From positions 21,219,901 through 21,283,900 of the forward strand of contig CM028326.1 in the NCBI GenBank assembly GCA_016647705.1: a DNA stretch of 64,000 nt, written 5' to 3'. Below the pieces are notes generated by a model. The model saw only the letters and a program-made list of their open reading frames with translations, ran no database searches and had not been told where the DNA came from. Numbering within the stretch: the stretch's first letter is position 1; each line of letters opens with the position of its first letter. Shown piece by piece: positions 44,937-56,590 of this stretch. Made by a program: the position numbers and the translations under genes. This DNA comes from Eucommia ulmoides. Lineage: Eukaryota; Streptophyta; Magnoliopsida; Garryales; Eucommiaceae.

Positions 44937-46541
44937 AAAATACCTACCTAATTCTAAACCGAATTTGCCAGTTTTCGAGTACTTTATTTAAGTTTGAATA
45001 TTGTTTTAGCTGTTTTTATTAGTTAGGAGTAGGGAAGTAAACAATCGGCAAACCGAGCGAAATGGTGCAAAAAGGGTAGCCAAAAAGATGAAAAAATGAG
45101 GTTTCAAATAGCAGAGCAATTCTGCCTAGGCGAAGTTTCCACCGCCTAGGCGAAAATTCAGCAGAAAGATGCAAAAACTGAAGATTTGAAATCCGCCTAG
45201 GTGAAGTTTATATCGCCTAGGCGGAAATCCGTCAGAAGGTTGCAAGGGCTGAAGTATTGAATCCGCCTAGGTGAAGTTTCCATCGCCTAGGCGAAAATCC
45301 ATCAGAAAGCATGTTGAACTGAATTGCTGGATTGAGCTGCACTGCTGTAAATCCGCCTAGGCGAAGTAGCTACCGCCTAGGCGGAATTCCGTCAGAAAGA
45401 TAAGGAGCCAAGAAGTTAGTCCTCCGCCTAAGTGAAGTTTCTACCGCTTAGGCGTAATTCTAACCGACTTAAGCTCCGCCTAAGCGAAGTTTCTACCGCT
45501 TAGGCAGAAATTGCAGAACAGGTCAAAATATCTGTTTAGATATTTTTGAACCCCTAAGCCTATAAATACCCCTTGGCCACGTCTGAAACAGGTAGTTGAA
45601 GAACCCTAACCCTAGTAGGGAGCTCTTAAGCCATATTTTGAAGATCAAGAAGGAGGTTCATCATTCGGATAAAGAAGGATAACTTGCAGATCGATCATTA
45701 GCGACAGTGAACCGTTTCACTTCCAGATTTGATCGTTTCTCTCTTGTTTTATTCTTTGTAATCACTTTTTCATATCTAAGAATGTTGAATCCCTCTTATT
45801 TTATATGGTATATGGCTAAGATCTTGTAGTAGTAGTTAAATGTTACTTAGGTGTAGTCGAAATCATGTAATCGTTTAGTTGAATGAATTAATGTTACTTT
45901 AACGTGTTGTTTGTCTAAATCCGATTGTGTTTACCGTTATTCTTTATATTATGCTTGTATAGATAAAACGAGAATACGGGGTTTGACACTTGGGAGAGGT
46001 AACCCCGAATTCGGATAAGGGTAAATACAACATGACTTTCTAACGACCCGAGAGGACATTAGAACGTATGCAACCCATGATGTTAGCTCAAAACTCACGC
46101 GACCTAGGGTCGTTAAGGCATTGAAGGGGACTTCTTCGCTGGCATGAAGTCGTGTAATCCCCCGTCTTACACTCGGGAGACGTAGCGGAGGAGTTATTGA
46201 TCCAGAGGTTGTCGGATTAGATAAAAACTGTTATAGCTAACTAAATGACGTCGATTATGCATTATATGAAAGAGATTAATACCTAAGTAATTAGTGTGAT
46301 TAGAACTAACATAATAGTTGTCGTTTATCTTAGTATAGTAAATAGAAAACAAACAAATTACGATTAATCGAGATAATACAAAACTATGTAAATCACAATA
46401 CTCAACCGAATTACATGAATTTCCCAGTGGAATGATATCCGATCCTAAAAGATCCATTATAATAAAACTAAACCTCGTACACTTGCGAGTAGTCCAATTA
46501 CCGCGAGGAGGAAACATGGTTGTGAATCCTCATGAGTAACA
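44937..46541 (+). repeat. 3' LTR of E1
   Basis: 1605 bp, homologous along its whole length to 39378-40992 and carrying the same palindrome array (45122-45507) and TATA box. Confidence 0.93.
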
Positions 46542-47773
46542 GTTGTCGTATCCACAGGGATTGAATTAAATTGTCGCTAAGTACTGCGATTATCATAACT
46601 GAACTTTATTTAGGCGATAAAAATTGGATTTTTGTTTTTAATAAATTATATACTAACTTAGCAATTAATTAAACTATAATACTAAATATGTTATATGGAA
46701 ATAGATTATCTAGGTATTAACTTCATTTACTTATACGTGTTTGATCCAATCTAGTTTACATTAACGGTATTCAAACTATTTGATAATTTAGGTATCGAAA
46801 ACTCACTCACTACCTCTCCCAAGTGTAAAGTGAATGAAAATGTGACTTTGCGTTAATGCCGAAGTCCCCCTAGAGCGTCTATATGACACTTGGTCACATG
46901 AGTCTCACCCCAACCTCACGGATTGCATTATTTCTAATGCCCTCTCGGGTCGTTATATCGTCACGTTGTGTTTAAACCCTAGTCCGAATTTGGGATTATC
47001 TCTACCGAGTGTCAAACCCCGTATTCTCAATATATCTTAACAAGCATAGAAAAGTGGAAGAACAGTAAACACAATCGAATAATAAAGAACAATCGATAAC
47101 GAAACAAAAATTAAACAAACAATATATATTAGTAAATTACTTCAATCCCATACATAATCAGTGTTTAGCTCTTGTCCATAACCATATATTCAACGATAAA
47201 CAATATATACATGTTCAAACAACCAAAAACAAGTTAAGAATAAAGTGAGAAACAAGGAATAATAGCCGTTATCTAAAGGTGGCGTCCGTAAAAACCGCTC
47301 CGATCTTGTTTCCACTTCTTCAATTGTGTTCCTTTTCTTTGGTTGGTTGAGTGCTCTCTTTATAACACTAAAAGACACCCCCTAAGTGTTCTTAGAATAG
47401 TGGGAACGAACTAGGAACAAAAAGGGAACAAACAAAATATCCTCAAATAGGTGGCCATTGACCGCTGCAGTGGTGGGCAAGTTAGTAGGCTTTCTGCTTT
47501 ATCACTGCTGCAGCGGTGAACGATAAGAACTTATGGAACTCTTTGTTATTTCACAGTTGCAGCGGTGGGCTGACCGCTTCAGCGGTGAAACTGCTGCTTT
47601 GAATATTTGATCCTCTTGATCATTTTTCCACTGCTTTTCTCGTTTTTCGACCTTTTTGGCTCCTAACCCCTGTTTTGATAAAAAATAAATAAAAAAAAAA
47701 TTAAAACTTAATATAAAATACTTGAAAACTACCAAATTCGATTTGAAAATAGATAGATAAAATTCACTTATCA

Positions 47774-49204
47774 GTTGTGTGAATCGTGGACCATAGGATA
47801 AGTTATTGAAATGTTCAGTTTGAAAGATGTTTACTGTCTTCTATTACCAAATCATATTATCACATTTAATTAAAAAAAAATGTTGATGAAAATGGACAAA
47901 TTTATGATGTTAAATAGATTAAGTAAAATTTTAAAGGTGAAAAATAGATTTTTATTATCCTACTATTTGCCATAGTTGTCTCATCAGGAGGACATATCGT
48001 GCGAGATATTGTTGGTTTTTATAGGAGGGCATGTTTTGTAAGATGTTGTGTTGTGACCTATCAGAAGGATAAGTCATGCCGGTAGTTGATATATGTTTTT
48101 ATTGTTGACAATGATTATCAGTATGATATGATGGTTTTTGCCACTTGTTGTTGACTATCAATATGGTGGAGTTGAATATGATATTGATTATTAATATGGT
48201 GGAGCTGAATATGGTATTGATGTTATAATATGGTGGAGTTGAATATGAAATTGATTATAAGTTTGTTGTTAGACCTGATAGGAGGGCAAGTAGTGATAAA
48301 AAAATATATGTTGTTAATTTGACAAGAGAATTTCAATATGAAATTGATTATGATATGTTGTGTTGAGACATGACAGGAGGGCAAGCCTTGCAGGTGATAA
48401 AAATATGATTTGATTTGATATGAGAAGTTGAATATGTGATTGATTATCGATATGTTGTGTTGAGACCTGTCAGGAGAGTAAGTTTGCAGGTAGTTGATAT
48501 GTTAACTCTTGATCGTGAGGTAAAACGATCATATGACTAGTAAGGAAGTATGATATTTTATTATATAAAAATGGATTGATCTATAGATTTAAATTCGATT
48601 ATTCTATGATATTTGTGGAATTTTGATATTTCCCAGTATGGTAATATTTGTTGAAAATGAGTTTTGATAAAAAAAAATACTTAACCCATAAAACTATTTT
48701 CATATTATGAAGACAATACACTAACGGAATATTTTGTCAAGAAATTCAAGTAGGGATTGGTCCGCTACTAGTGATAAGTAGGATAAGAGTGTGGGGTAAT
48801 TGTTGAGACTATTGGTGGTAGTGGTTGATAATCTAGAAGTTTGGCCTTTGTGATAAGAAATTTGTATACATATATTTAATGTATTTTGATTGACTAAATG
48901 TGATTAATCTGACAATTTTGGTATTTAAAAAAATAAAAATTGAGGGGTTAATAAGTTAATTTGACCTTAAAATTTCAAGATAGCCAATTGTCATTTTGAA
49001 ATCTTAATTTTTGAACTAAATGATATTTTAGAAATTAAGTGGGGGACTCTGTGTATTTTGTTTAGTGCACAAATGCATAAAATATTATTTTAGTGTGCAT
49101 GCAATGTGTTTTAGGAAAACTTTGCATCATTAATTGTATATTTTTATGTTATGTGAGTATTGAATTCATTTTAGTAGATAAGCATGTGATAAAAATTATC
49201 AAAT
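47774..49204 (+). other. Interior of element F (resumed)
   Basis: Non-coding. Contains at least five hairpin words of the 'caggagggcaagtcttg' type (47985-48490) and the 'gatcgtgaggtaaaacgatc' block (about 48510), all shared with 25640-27070. Diverged enough that no frame is open. Confidence 0.65.
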
Positions 49205-49745
49205 TATTTGTACTTCGAATAAGTAAGGAACGTGAGTCCATAATACCCATGGAGAATTGACCCTCCAAATTCCAATTAATATTTATAACACCTTGAATCT
49301 CTTCCAAAGACGATCGTCACGCTAAGAATTTTAAAATAACCGCTTTATCAAAAATGACTTCAGATTGAGTAATTGTCGAAGGGAAAAACGAGACTACAGG
49401 GTTTCCTTCTTTTGCATATGTTCGTGCCTGAACCTCAAAAGTAGGCAACATATAGGAAGCCAATAAAGAGGCAACATATGATCAGACAAAAATTGGATTG
49501 GTGGGGCGAGCTTCCTTACCTGTCTACGTATCTGCTTGAGAAGGGACAACCATGGCTCAAGCAAACAAACCTTTATGCATAGCGAACTGAGAGACAATAT
49601 CCAAGGAGATTAGATGAAGAAGAAATCAGATGATGATGATCAGACATCGCTGGCGGAGAGGGGAAACAGTGGCCGTGCGTAGGGCTGCATGGCCCTGTAA
49701 GCGGCTAGGGTTTCTCTTTCTCTAGAGATTATGCTACACTTGATG
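49205..49745 (-). pseudogene. LINE 5' leader and ORF1 N-terminal remnant
   Basis: Minus strand from 49745: a C-rich leader, an ATG at 49645-49647 ('MSDHHHLISSSSNLLG'), stops, then 'EEIQGVININWNLEGQFSMG' near 49230-49300, a DUF4283-like block of plant LINE ORF1. It breaks off at about 49205, where element F begins. Confidence 0.6.
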
Positions 49746-50386
49746 TTGCAACTCCAATTAGCCCTCCATTTTAAATTCTTTATTGTGTGTGTGTGTGTTT
49801 AATCATCAATTATGCATGTGTTTGAATATAAAAGTATCAAGATGTTTTTTATACATAATTAGAGGCATTGAAGTTAAACATGGACAACCAAATTGCTAAA
49901 ACAATTAGCTGGTCGAAACTGAATTTTGAAAATTAGATTTTTGGTCCAAACGATTGATCGCCTCATAGGGTCAGTTGAAATATGAATGGTTGGGTTTTTA
50001 AGTGACACGGTCGACCGCATAGGTATAATGGCTGACTGGTTAAATTGGAAAGTTATTTTTTTATTTATTTTTTTTTTTTTATGAAAATGATCAATTCGGT
50101 CAACTAGATGAGCAATTCAGTCGACTATTTAGTTTCAGTTGTTGGAATATTTTAAAACATGATCAGTTTGGTCAACCGAATGATCAGATCAGTCAATTGA
50201 ATCATCCCATATTTGAATTATAATTAACATCTCTCGAAAATTATTTTACATTGTCCATAATTTTAACCGTTGCACCTTAGTCCAAGACCACAAGAGGGCA
50301 AAGTTGTGAAGTCAAACCACAAGGGGATAATGTGCAAATGAGCCAAACCACATGGTGATACATTGTAATTAACCCAAAAATCTATA
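49746..50386. other. Unassigned, with an isolated MULE end
   Basis: Contains a short (TG)n run (49785-49798) and imperfect 'ggtcaactgaatgatca' repeats (49960-50210). At 50265-50375 is one minus-oriented copy of the inverted end seen at 51248 and 58201 ('aaaccacatggtgatac...taattaaccc'). I find no partner for it. Confidence 0.5.
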
Positions 50387-51389
50387 AAAAATTCTATTTG
50401 ATTGAGCTGATTTGTGTTCTCGGGTTAAAAGTCATTGATTGATAATTTACATATTTAAATCCCAGCGTGATATATCATTGTTTAGATCTATCTAAATATT
50501 TTTGTGTTCATCTATTGACTTATCTTTGTTATATCAGTGATTATCATTGATTACATCTTTGTGTTATGAATACTGAAAATTGAATATCGTTGATTACATC
50601 TTTGTGTTATGAATATTGAAAATTGAATATTAAACTTTTGAACTTTGAGTATTCTTTGATGATTGAAAAATCGTTGTTCAAAACTCATGTTCTTTGAAAT
50701 TTAATTCTATATTGATTAAATAAGTGAAACGATTTGGTCATTTTGTCTGGATTATCTGTTTGCTTGCTTAATTGTTAAACTAGATAAATTAATATGAACT
50801 TGAAATTGCACATCTGTTAATTTTGTTCACTTCTATCTCACTTAAATTGGGCCTGAAAATCGAGATTGATATTTATAAGTCTTGGTAGAAGCTCTAAGAT
50901 CATTTTTTTTTTTGTATTTTATGAGTTGTTGGTTGGATTTAACTATAATTAGTTTAAGTGAAAGTATATTTGAGTATAAGTGGAATTTACTCAAACTGGG
51001 TGTAAGGGTTTGATTTTTACTTGAGAAGAGGATCTGAATTTAGTGGATTAATTCACTGCAAGAGCACAAGGGAGTAGATATAGCCAAGAGTGACTTGTTG
51101 AACTATAATAAAAATCATTATCTCAATTTTTCTATCCCTACTATGTGTGATTGTGGTTGTGTGTGCATAATATTAAAACGTTTCTGCCAAGAAAGATAAA
51201 ATGAGTTAAAATGTTAATAGGTCACAAACATTTTAGAATTATTTTTTGGGTTAATAGCACTTTACCCCCTATGGTTTAACCCATTTTCACTTTACCCCAT
51301 TTGGTTTGAACTTCATCACTTACCCCCTGTGGTTGTGGACCTAAGTGCAAAACTAACACTTTCCATCCAAACTAACTGTGTTTCCAGTC

Positions 51390-51876
51390 CACACGACAGA
51401 TCTAAAGTTGAGCATGTTTTTGCATTTTTTCTATCTAAAACACCTATTTGTTGTTCCTATTTTACCCTCACTACTTCTCTATATAATATCTAACTTTCTC
51501 ACACACTTTCTATATTGTACCAAACCTTCTCATTACTTTTTTCTTCTCCCCTTCTCTTATTTTTATTTTTTATGTCTTCTTCAAGTGTTTATGGTGGTGA
51601 TTTATTATCTTCACCAATTCATTTTTTATTTTTATTTTCTCTCTTATTATTATTTTTCATATTTTCAAATTTATATGGTGATGATATTAGGATGAATTTT
51701 AGAAAAAAAAATGAAAATATTGTTGTAATTTTTGCTATGTTTATGGCAATGAAATGAATTTATAATCTTTGAACTATCAATATTTTTGTCTATTAACCTA
51801 TTATCCAATGAAATTCAAAATATACAATAATTTGATACATCTCAAAATGCATAATTTCACTGTAATACACCATTTT
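51390..51876 (+). other. Left inner part of the Pack-MULE
   Basis: T-rich. Two overlapping frames (51378-51757) are rich in Phe/Leu/Tyr because of T runs and show no domain; I do not regard them as genes. Confidence 0.5.
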
Positions 51877-52039
51877 ATCGGGATGTGAGCTCTACCTCTA
51901 AAACTCCTACCATAGCCTAAGTGTGGCCTAAGGTGCTCAAAAATGCAAAAGAGACTGGAGAAGGGGGCAGAGATGGGGTATATATAGGCAAAATATCCTA
52001 AAAATGTCTAAAAATATCTTCAGTTTGCACAGAGGCTCA

Positions 52040-52310
52040 CTGCCGCGGCCGTGGGATTCAGCGCCGTGGCGGTGGGTAGGTCGATTAGTTGATCGCCGCG
52101 GTGATGAAGATAGCGGTGGACGTGGAAGAACATTTTGCTGGATTTTTGCCTAGGCGGTGGGCTGTCAGTAGCCTACTTTGTTTTCTCTGCTGGATTTTCG
52201 CCTAGGCGGTGGATTTCTCCGCCTAGGCGATAGTCCATCAGTAATATTTGCTCTTTTCTCAGCTTCTTTACCGCCGCGGTGGTGGTTTGGACGCCGCGGC
52301 GGTGAGCTTG
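52040..52310 (-). repeat. Mixed palindrome array in the copy C 3' LTR
   Basis: Holds both CCGCGG-type ('ctgccgcggccgtgg', 'accgccgcggtggtgg') and CCTAGG-type ('cgcctaggcggtgg' twice, 'ccgcctaggcgatag') palindromes, 40-60 bp apart. The 5' LTR has the matching array at 55608-55855. Confidence 0.85.
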
Positions 52311-54386
52311 TTTCACAATTTTGCCACCGAGCTTGTTTTTTCACCGTTCTTCGATCGCTTTTGGTTCGGTCTCATCGTTTTCGCTCCAGTTTCCTATATT
52401 TTTCCCCCCCACACCTGATTTATACAAAAAGTAATAAAACTAATTAAAACATAATAAAATACTATATAAATGCTCGAAAACTAACTTAATTCTGTTTGGA
52501 AATAAGTAGGTGGATTACACCTATCAAATCCCCCCAAACTTGGAATTTGGCTAGTCCTCGAGCCAAACACACAGACGGAAATGAAAATACACAAACTGAA
52601 TTAAATAACAAACATTCTAAAACAATCTAAACATAACAACATGCGAGTTTTACATTCTTTTAACAACCTATTTATTTTTGTCCCTCAACAACCGTCAGCC
52701 ATATCGAGTTCAGGCGGTAAAACATATCATGAGGTTCTAGAATTTCGACATGCAATAATGGTGAACGCTATTCTAGATCTTGTAAATGTGTTAGTGCGAG
52801 ACTCAATAATATAACTATTCAATGACCAGATTGGATTATCCCCCAACAAAACTCATGACTTAGACCATGAAGGACTAGGATATCCATATGCCTGATTGGA
52901 GTCCACTCTCCACTAATGTAGGTTACGTAGTTCGTAGAGATCATTAGGGCTTGGTTCAGTTTAGGAATAGTTGGCCAAGGGTAATTTGGAATAGAAAACG
53001 GGTTAACGTTGTTAACTTAACGTTACCCAAGGCTCAATGCTTGGCACATTCACTCTCAAACTCCCATAGAAATATTGGAAATAATCCCCAACATGTATTT
53101 AAGACCGATGTACTCACTTGTCAAAAAGAAACGTAAATTTAAAACAATATGTACACTTGATCCTTTTTTTTTTCCTTTTCTTTTCAACGAACACCCCCCT
53201 AAACTTAATTGATTGTTACAATTGAAGGGGTGTGTGAAATACAAATGAAAAACGATAAGTGAGTACTCAAATACCGAACCAACTAGAAGTTCGCCCAAAA
53301 CCCAACCACTCACATCAAGTAGCATTTACAATTGCTAACTTGATTCACTCAAATGTGCCGTTAAATTCAGCGATTTAGGTTTGGAAAAAGATCCACTAGC
53401 CATGGTATTAGTTTATGTGTTCTGAATTGAATTTGCATTTAGGCTTCGACAGGGAAACGAGGGATAAACATGTATCAGGGTGGGCCTCAAGAGGCTCAAG
53501 CGACAAAGAGAATGCCTAAATCATATCCCCTGAACTACCTCGCCTAGGATTTCGCCTCAAGCTTTCCCTCAATCAAGTTCTAGAATCCTTAGTGTGTCAT
53601 GAATTTGGCTAATCAATAATCTTCTTCAAGTTAATTCAATAAAAATACATTGAGTCTATGTGCCCGTGCAAATTAGGATCTATAATAATTTTTACCAAAA
53701 AGCATAGTCAAGCACACAGAATCATACATGCATAGGTATTACCCTTGACTTTGAAAACAACCAGGGGTAATTATCATCATCGGTTAATGGCTCAAATGAA
53801 CGCATAACTCAACATGCAAACAACAACACAAAAACATAAACACATTCTAACCTAAACACACATGCAATACGAAAAAACAGTAACACATAAACTAACAATA
53901 CTAAATACTACACATCACTTATGAACTTAAAACGGATAGTGTTCTCAGCGATCCCAATCATCAATCTCAACATATGAAATTTAAGGCATGCTGACGAAGG
54001 ATGTTTAGAACACTTACTTGGGAGGTGAGAGGATCTCGCCTTTGATTCAAGACGGATATAACGGATTTAACATATTTGACCTTGGGTTGCCTCCCAAGAA
54101 GCGCGTGGTTTAATGTTCTCGGCCCGACACATGCCCTTAAGACTGGTGAGATTTTACATTGGATGGCTTAATCTTTCAACGAAACGCCTCACCGGCCTAT
54201 GTGCTTGGTCAAGCAACATAAAACGGATTAGAATCTTGTCGAAAGGGATGCATCAATACCTTTCGATCTAACATCGCCAAGTACCCTGCATTAGAAACAA
54301 AAACAAAACTACAAACAAAAAATTATATACAAAGAAATGCCTAAAGTAAAATTAGGTCATTTACATACAATATCGACAAAACACAA

Positions 54387-54404
54387 TCCTTGGCAACAGC
54401 GCCA
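54387..54404 (-). other. tRNA-Asp-type primer-binding site of copy C
   Basis: TGGCGCTGTTGCCAAGGA on the minus strand, three bases off the tRNA-Asp complement. Confidence 0.75.
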
Positions 54405-54410
54405 AAAACT

Positions 54411-56074
54411 TAGCAGGGGCGTAGGAATATGTTGCTACTTACACTCGCAAGTATACGAGGTCTAACTTTTAGTATAGTGTGATCGGGTTATCGTATCCAC
54501 AGGGATTGGTGTTGTTACTATCGAATACCAGGTTTGTCGTGACCTAACTTTATCTAGGCGGAAAACAAGTGTATTTAATTAATTAAACAAATAATACTAA
54601 TATAATCTAAATTAACTATACTAATATACTAATATGTTTTAGGGTGAAGAATTTCCTAGGGATTGACGTGTTTACAAATACGTGTTCGATTTCGATTTAC
54701 TCACGTTTACGGTGTTCGACTTATTTGACAACCTCGGTACATAAACTCCATCGCCACCTCTCCCGAGTGTAAGACATGAGAATACATGACTTCGAGTCAA
54801 TGAAGAAGTCCCCCTCAACGTCTCAATGACCCTAGGTCACGTGAGTCTCGCCCAGCATCATTGATTGCACACAATCCAACTCCCGACTGGGTCATTGGAT
54901 CGTACGTTGTATTTACCCTATCAACAATCTCTGTTCTAAAACTCCCTCGCCACTTCTCCCGAGTGTAAGACAGGGGATATAACGTAACTTTGAGTCATTG
55001 AAGAAGTCCCCCTCAATGTCTTAACAACCCTAGGTCGCGTGAGTCTTGCTCCAACGTCATCGATTGTCCACGATTCAAACCCCGACCGGGTTATAGAATC
55101 GTGACATTTGTTTACCCTTATACGAATTCGGGGTTTGTCAAAACCCCGTATTCTCCATTTTTCTAACTAAGCATGATAAACAAACAATACAATAAATACA
55201 ATCAAACTACAAAGAACAATCACAAACAAAATACCGAAATCATCCAAACACATATTCATAAATTTATTCATTAATCCCTACTACAATCCATGTTTAGCTA
55301 TGGCCATAGCCACATTTACAATGAAATAATAATATAAACATGCTCACATGATCCTAAGATAAATAAATAAGCAAAAACAATCGAAGAACTTAGCCTCGTC
55401 CGAAGATAAACTGCTAAGAACACTCAACGATCGATTCGCCGTCTTTTCAACTTTGGGATGTGAGATCCACCTCTAAAACTCCTAAACCATAGCCTAAGTA
55501 TGGCCTTCGGTGCTCAAAAATGCAAGAGAGACCGGAGAAGGGGGAGGAGAAGGGGGGTATATATAGGCAAAATATCCTAAAAATATCTTTAGTTTGCACA
55601 CAGGTTCACCGCCGTGGCTGTGGGATTCAGTTCCGCAGCGGTGGGTAGGTCAGTTAGTTGATCGCCACGGCGATGAAGACAGTGGCGGACGTGAAAGAAC
55701 ATTCTGCTGGATTTTCGCCTAGGCGGTGGGCTATCTATAGCCTACTTTGTTTTCTCTGCTGGATTTCCGCCTAGGCGGTGGTCCATCAGTAATATTTGCT
55801 CTTTTCTCAGCTTTTTCACTGCCGTGGCGGTGGTCTAGACACCGCGGCAGTGAGCTTGTTTCACAATTTTTTCTTCGAGCTTGTTTTTCCACCGTTCTTC
55901 GATCACTTTTGGTTCGATCTCATCGTTTTCGCTCCAGTTTCCTATCTTTTTGCTCCACACACCTGATTTATACAAAAAATAATAAAACTAATTAAAACAT
56001 AATAAAATATTATATAAACGCTTGAAAACTAACTTAATTCGGTTTGGAAATACATAGGTGGATTACACCTATCA
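54411..56074 (-). repeat. 5' LTR of copy C
   Basis: 1664 bp. TATA on the minus strand at 55558-55567 (CCTATATATAC), with the palindrome array 40-290 bp upstream (55608-55855). A partial internal duplication of 'cgccacctctcccgagtgta' and neighbours occurs at about 54750 and 54945. Confidence 0.8.
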
Positions 56075-56264
56075 TTAATATATCAAAATACATCAAAATG
56101 TTAACAATTACATTTCACCATACCATTGTAATAAATATATTTCAAATTAAATTTTAAATACCATTGTATTAGAAACAGAAATTTGAGAACAAAACACAAA
56201 ACAAACGCTAAGTCAAATACGAAAAACATATACAAATTCGTTCTGAGTAGAATCACATCCAAAA

Positions 56265-56590
56265 TTTGTTCGAGACTAGCAGCCCTCATGCCCTTTTCAA
56301 AAAGCTAAACTTCTTCTTCATCCATCTTCATTTCAACTTCCTTTCTAGGTTCAACAGTCTTTTCTTCATTTATAATTGAAATCTTGCTTCTACTTATAAC
56401 TTCTTTAAGCGTCATTGGAGGTGGCAATTCTTCATCCTCATCATCAAAAAAATCTACTATCTCAACCATAACAAAATCATGCCAATTAATCGTAGCCATC
56501 TGCAACCTTTTGTGCGCAATCTCATCCTCAGCTTTCTGCCTTGCCTTCTCTTGAGAAAGGTCCTACTCCAGGCAGAGCTTACTTTGATAA
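56265..56590 (-). pseudogene. Captured fragment of splicing factor SF3A1 (PRP21)
   Basis: Minus-strand reading gives 'LSQEKARQKAEDEIAHKRLQ', then 'MATINWHDFVMVEIVDF', 'DDEDEELPPPMTLKEVISRS', 'EPRKEVEMKMDEEEV' and, after a frameshift, 'KGMRAASLEQ'. These follow in order a conserved stretch of plant SF3A1, a U2 snRNP component. A stop precedes the block and a frameshift follows DEEEV, so it is a fragment without function. It is uninterrupted by introns in this stretch. It lies between MULE ends, which indicates capture of a host gene segment. Identity rests on recalled family sequence. Confidence 0.8.

Larger units (their letters stand above)
39378..46541 (+). mobile_element. Complete non-autonomous Athila-like element (E1)
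   Basis: 7164 bp with 5' LTR 39378-40992 (1615 bp), primer site, interior, polypurine tract and 3' LTR 44937-46541 (1605 bp). A perfect 5-bp duplication GTTGT flanks it (39373-39377, 46542-46546). LTR ends are TGATAGG...GTAACA. The primer site complements tRNA-Asp, as in Athila elements of Ty3/gypsy. Protease, RT, RNase H and integrase are absent; the interior keeps only a scrap of gag, a scrap of the pol tail, and a later non-enzymatic frame. The LTRs differ by roughly 6% over their first 430 bp. Confidence 0.92.
39295..47773 (-). mobile_element. Solo LTR of the 'TGATAGGTG' family (copy B), split by element E1
   Basis: Left part about 39295-39377, right part 46547-47773 (TGATAAGTGAATTTTATC on the minus strand). 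Joined across E1 they restore the word order of the other copies: 'caagtgtatgagtcaag...ggttgtcgtatccacagggattga'. Total about 1.3 kb. TATA on minus at about 47358-47366, with CTGCAG-type palindromes upstream of it (47463-47590). No target duplication could be shown. Confidence 0.7.
38042..49204 (+). mobile_element. LTR retrotransposon remnant inserted in the LINE (element F)
   Basis: 5' LTR 38042-38815 starts TGTAATACCCCGAG and ends CAATTACA; a primer site TTGTATCAGAGT follows at 38819-38830. The interior runs to about 39295, is interrupted by another LTR, and resumes at 47774. From there it matches the leader of element G (for example 'cgtggaccata', 'gaggtaaaacgatc'). No 3' LTR is present before LINE sequence resumes near 49205, so the right end was lost. 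Same general family as element G, but with a canonical TG...CA LTR. Confidence 0.65.
33342..49745 (-). mobile_element. L1-like LINE with RNase H, interrupted by nested LTR elements
   Basis: The 3' part is 33342-38041 and the 5' part about 49205-49745, both minus. A T-run on the plus strand at 33342-33353 is the poly(A) tail. 5' part: leader starting CTAGAGAAAGAGAAACCC, then an ORF1-type block ('QFSMGIMDSRSLLIR', DUF4283-like). 3' part: ORF1 tail with 'RGRPKK', then endonuclease, RT and RNase H. The middle of ORF1 is missing, so DNA was lost around the insertion. Multiple stops make it dead. Confidence 0.8.
51877..56074 (-). mobile_element. Athila-like element with truncated 3' LTR (copy C)
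   Basis: 5' LTR about 54411-56074 (1664 bp; TGATAGGTGTAATCCACC on the minus strand), primer site at 54387-54404, interior 52527-54386 without open frames, polypurine tract at about 52527-52542, and a 3' LTR 51877-52526 that lacks its distal 1 kb. The interior matches the right half of the E1 interior (for example minus 'tctagaacttgattgaggg' near 53565-53585). The same family as E1 in opposite orientation. Confidence 0.8.

Noticed and set aside
51378..51757. Hydrophobic frames resembling a small membrane protein
   Set aside because: T-rich DNA gives Phe/Leu/Tyr in any frame; two overlapping frames are equally open.
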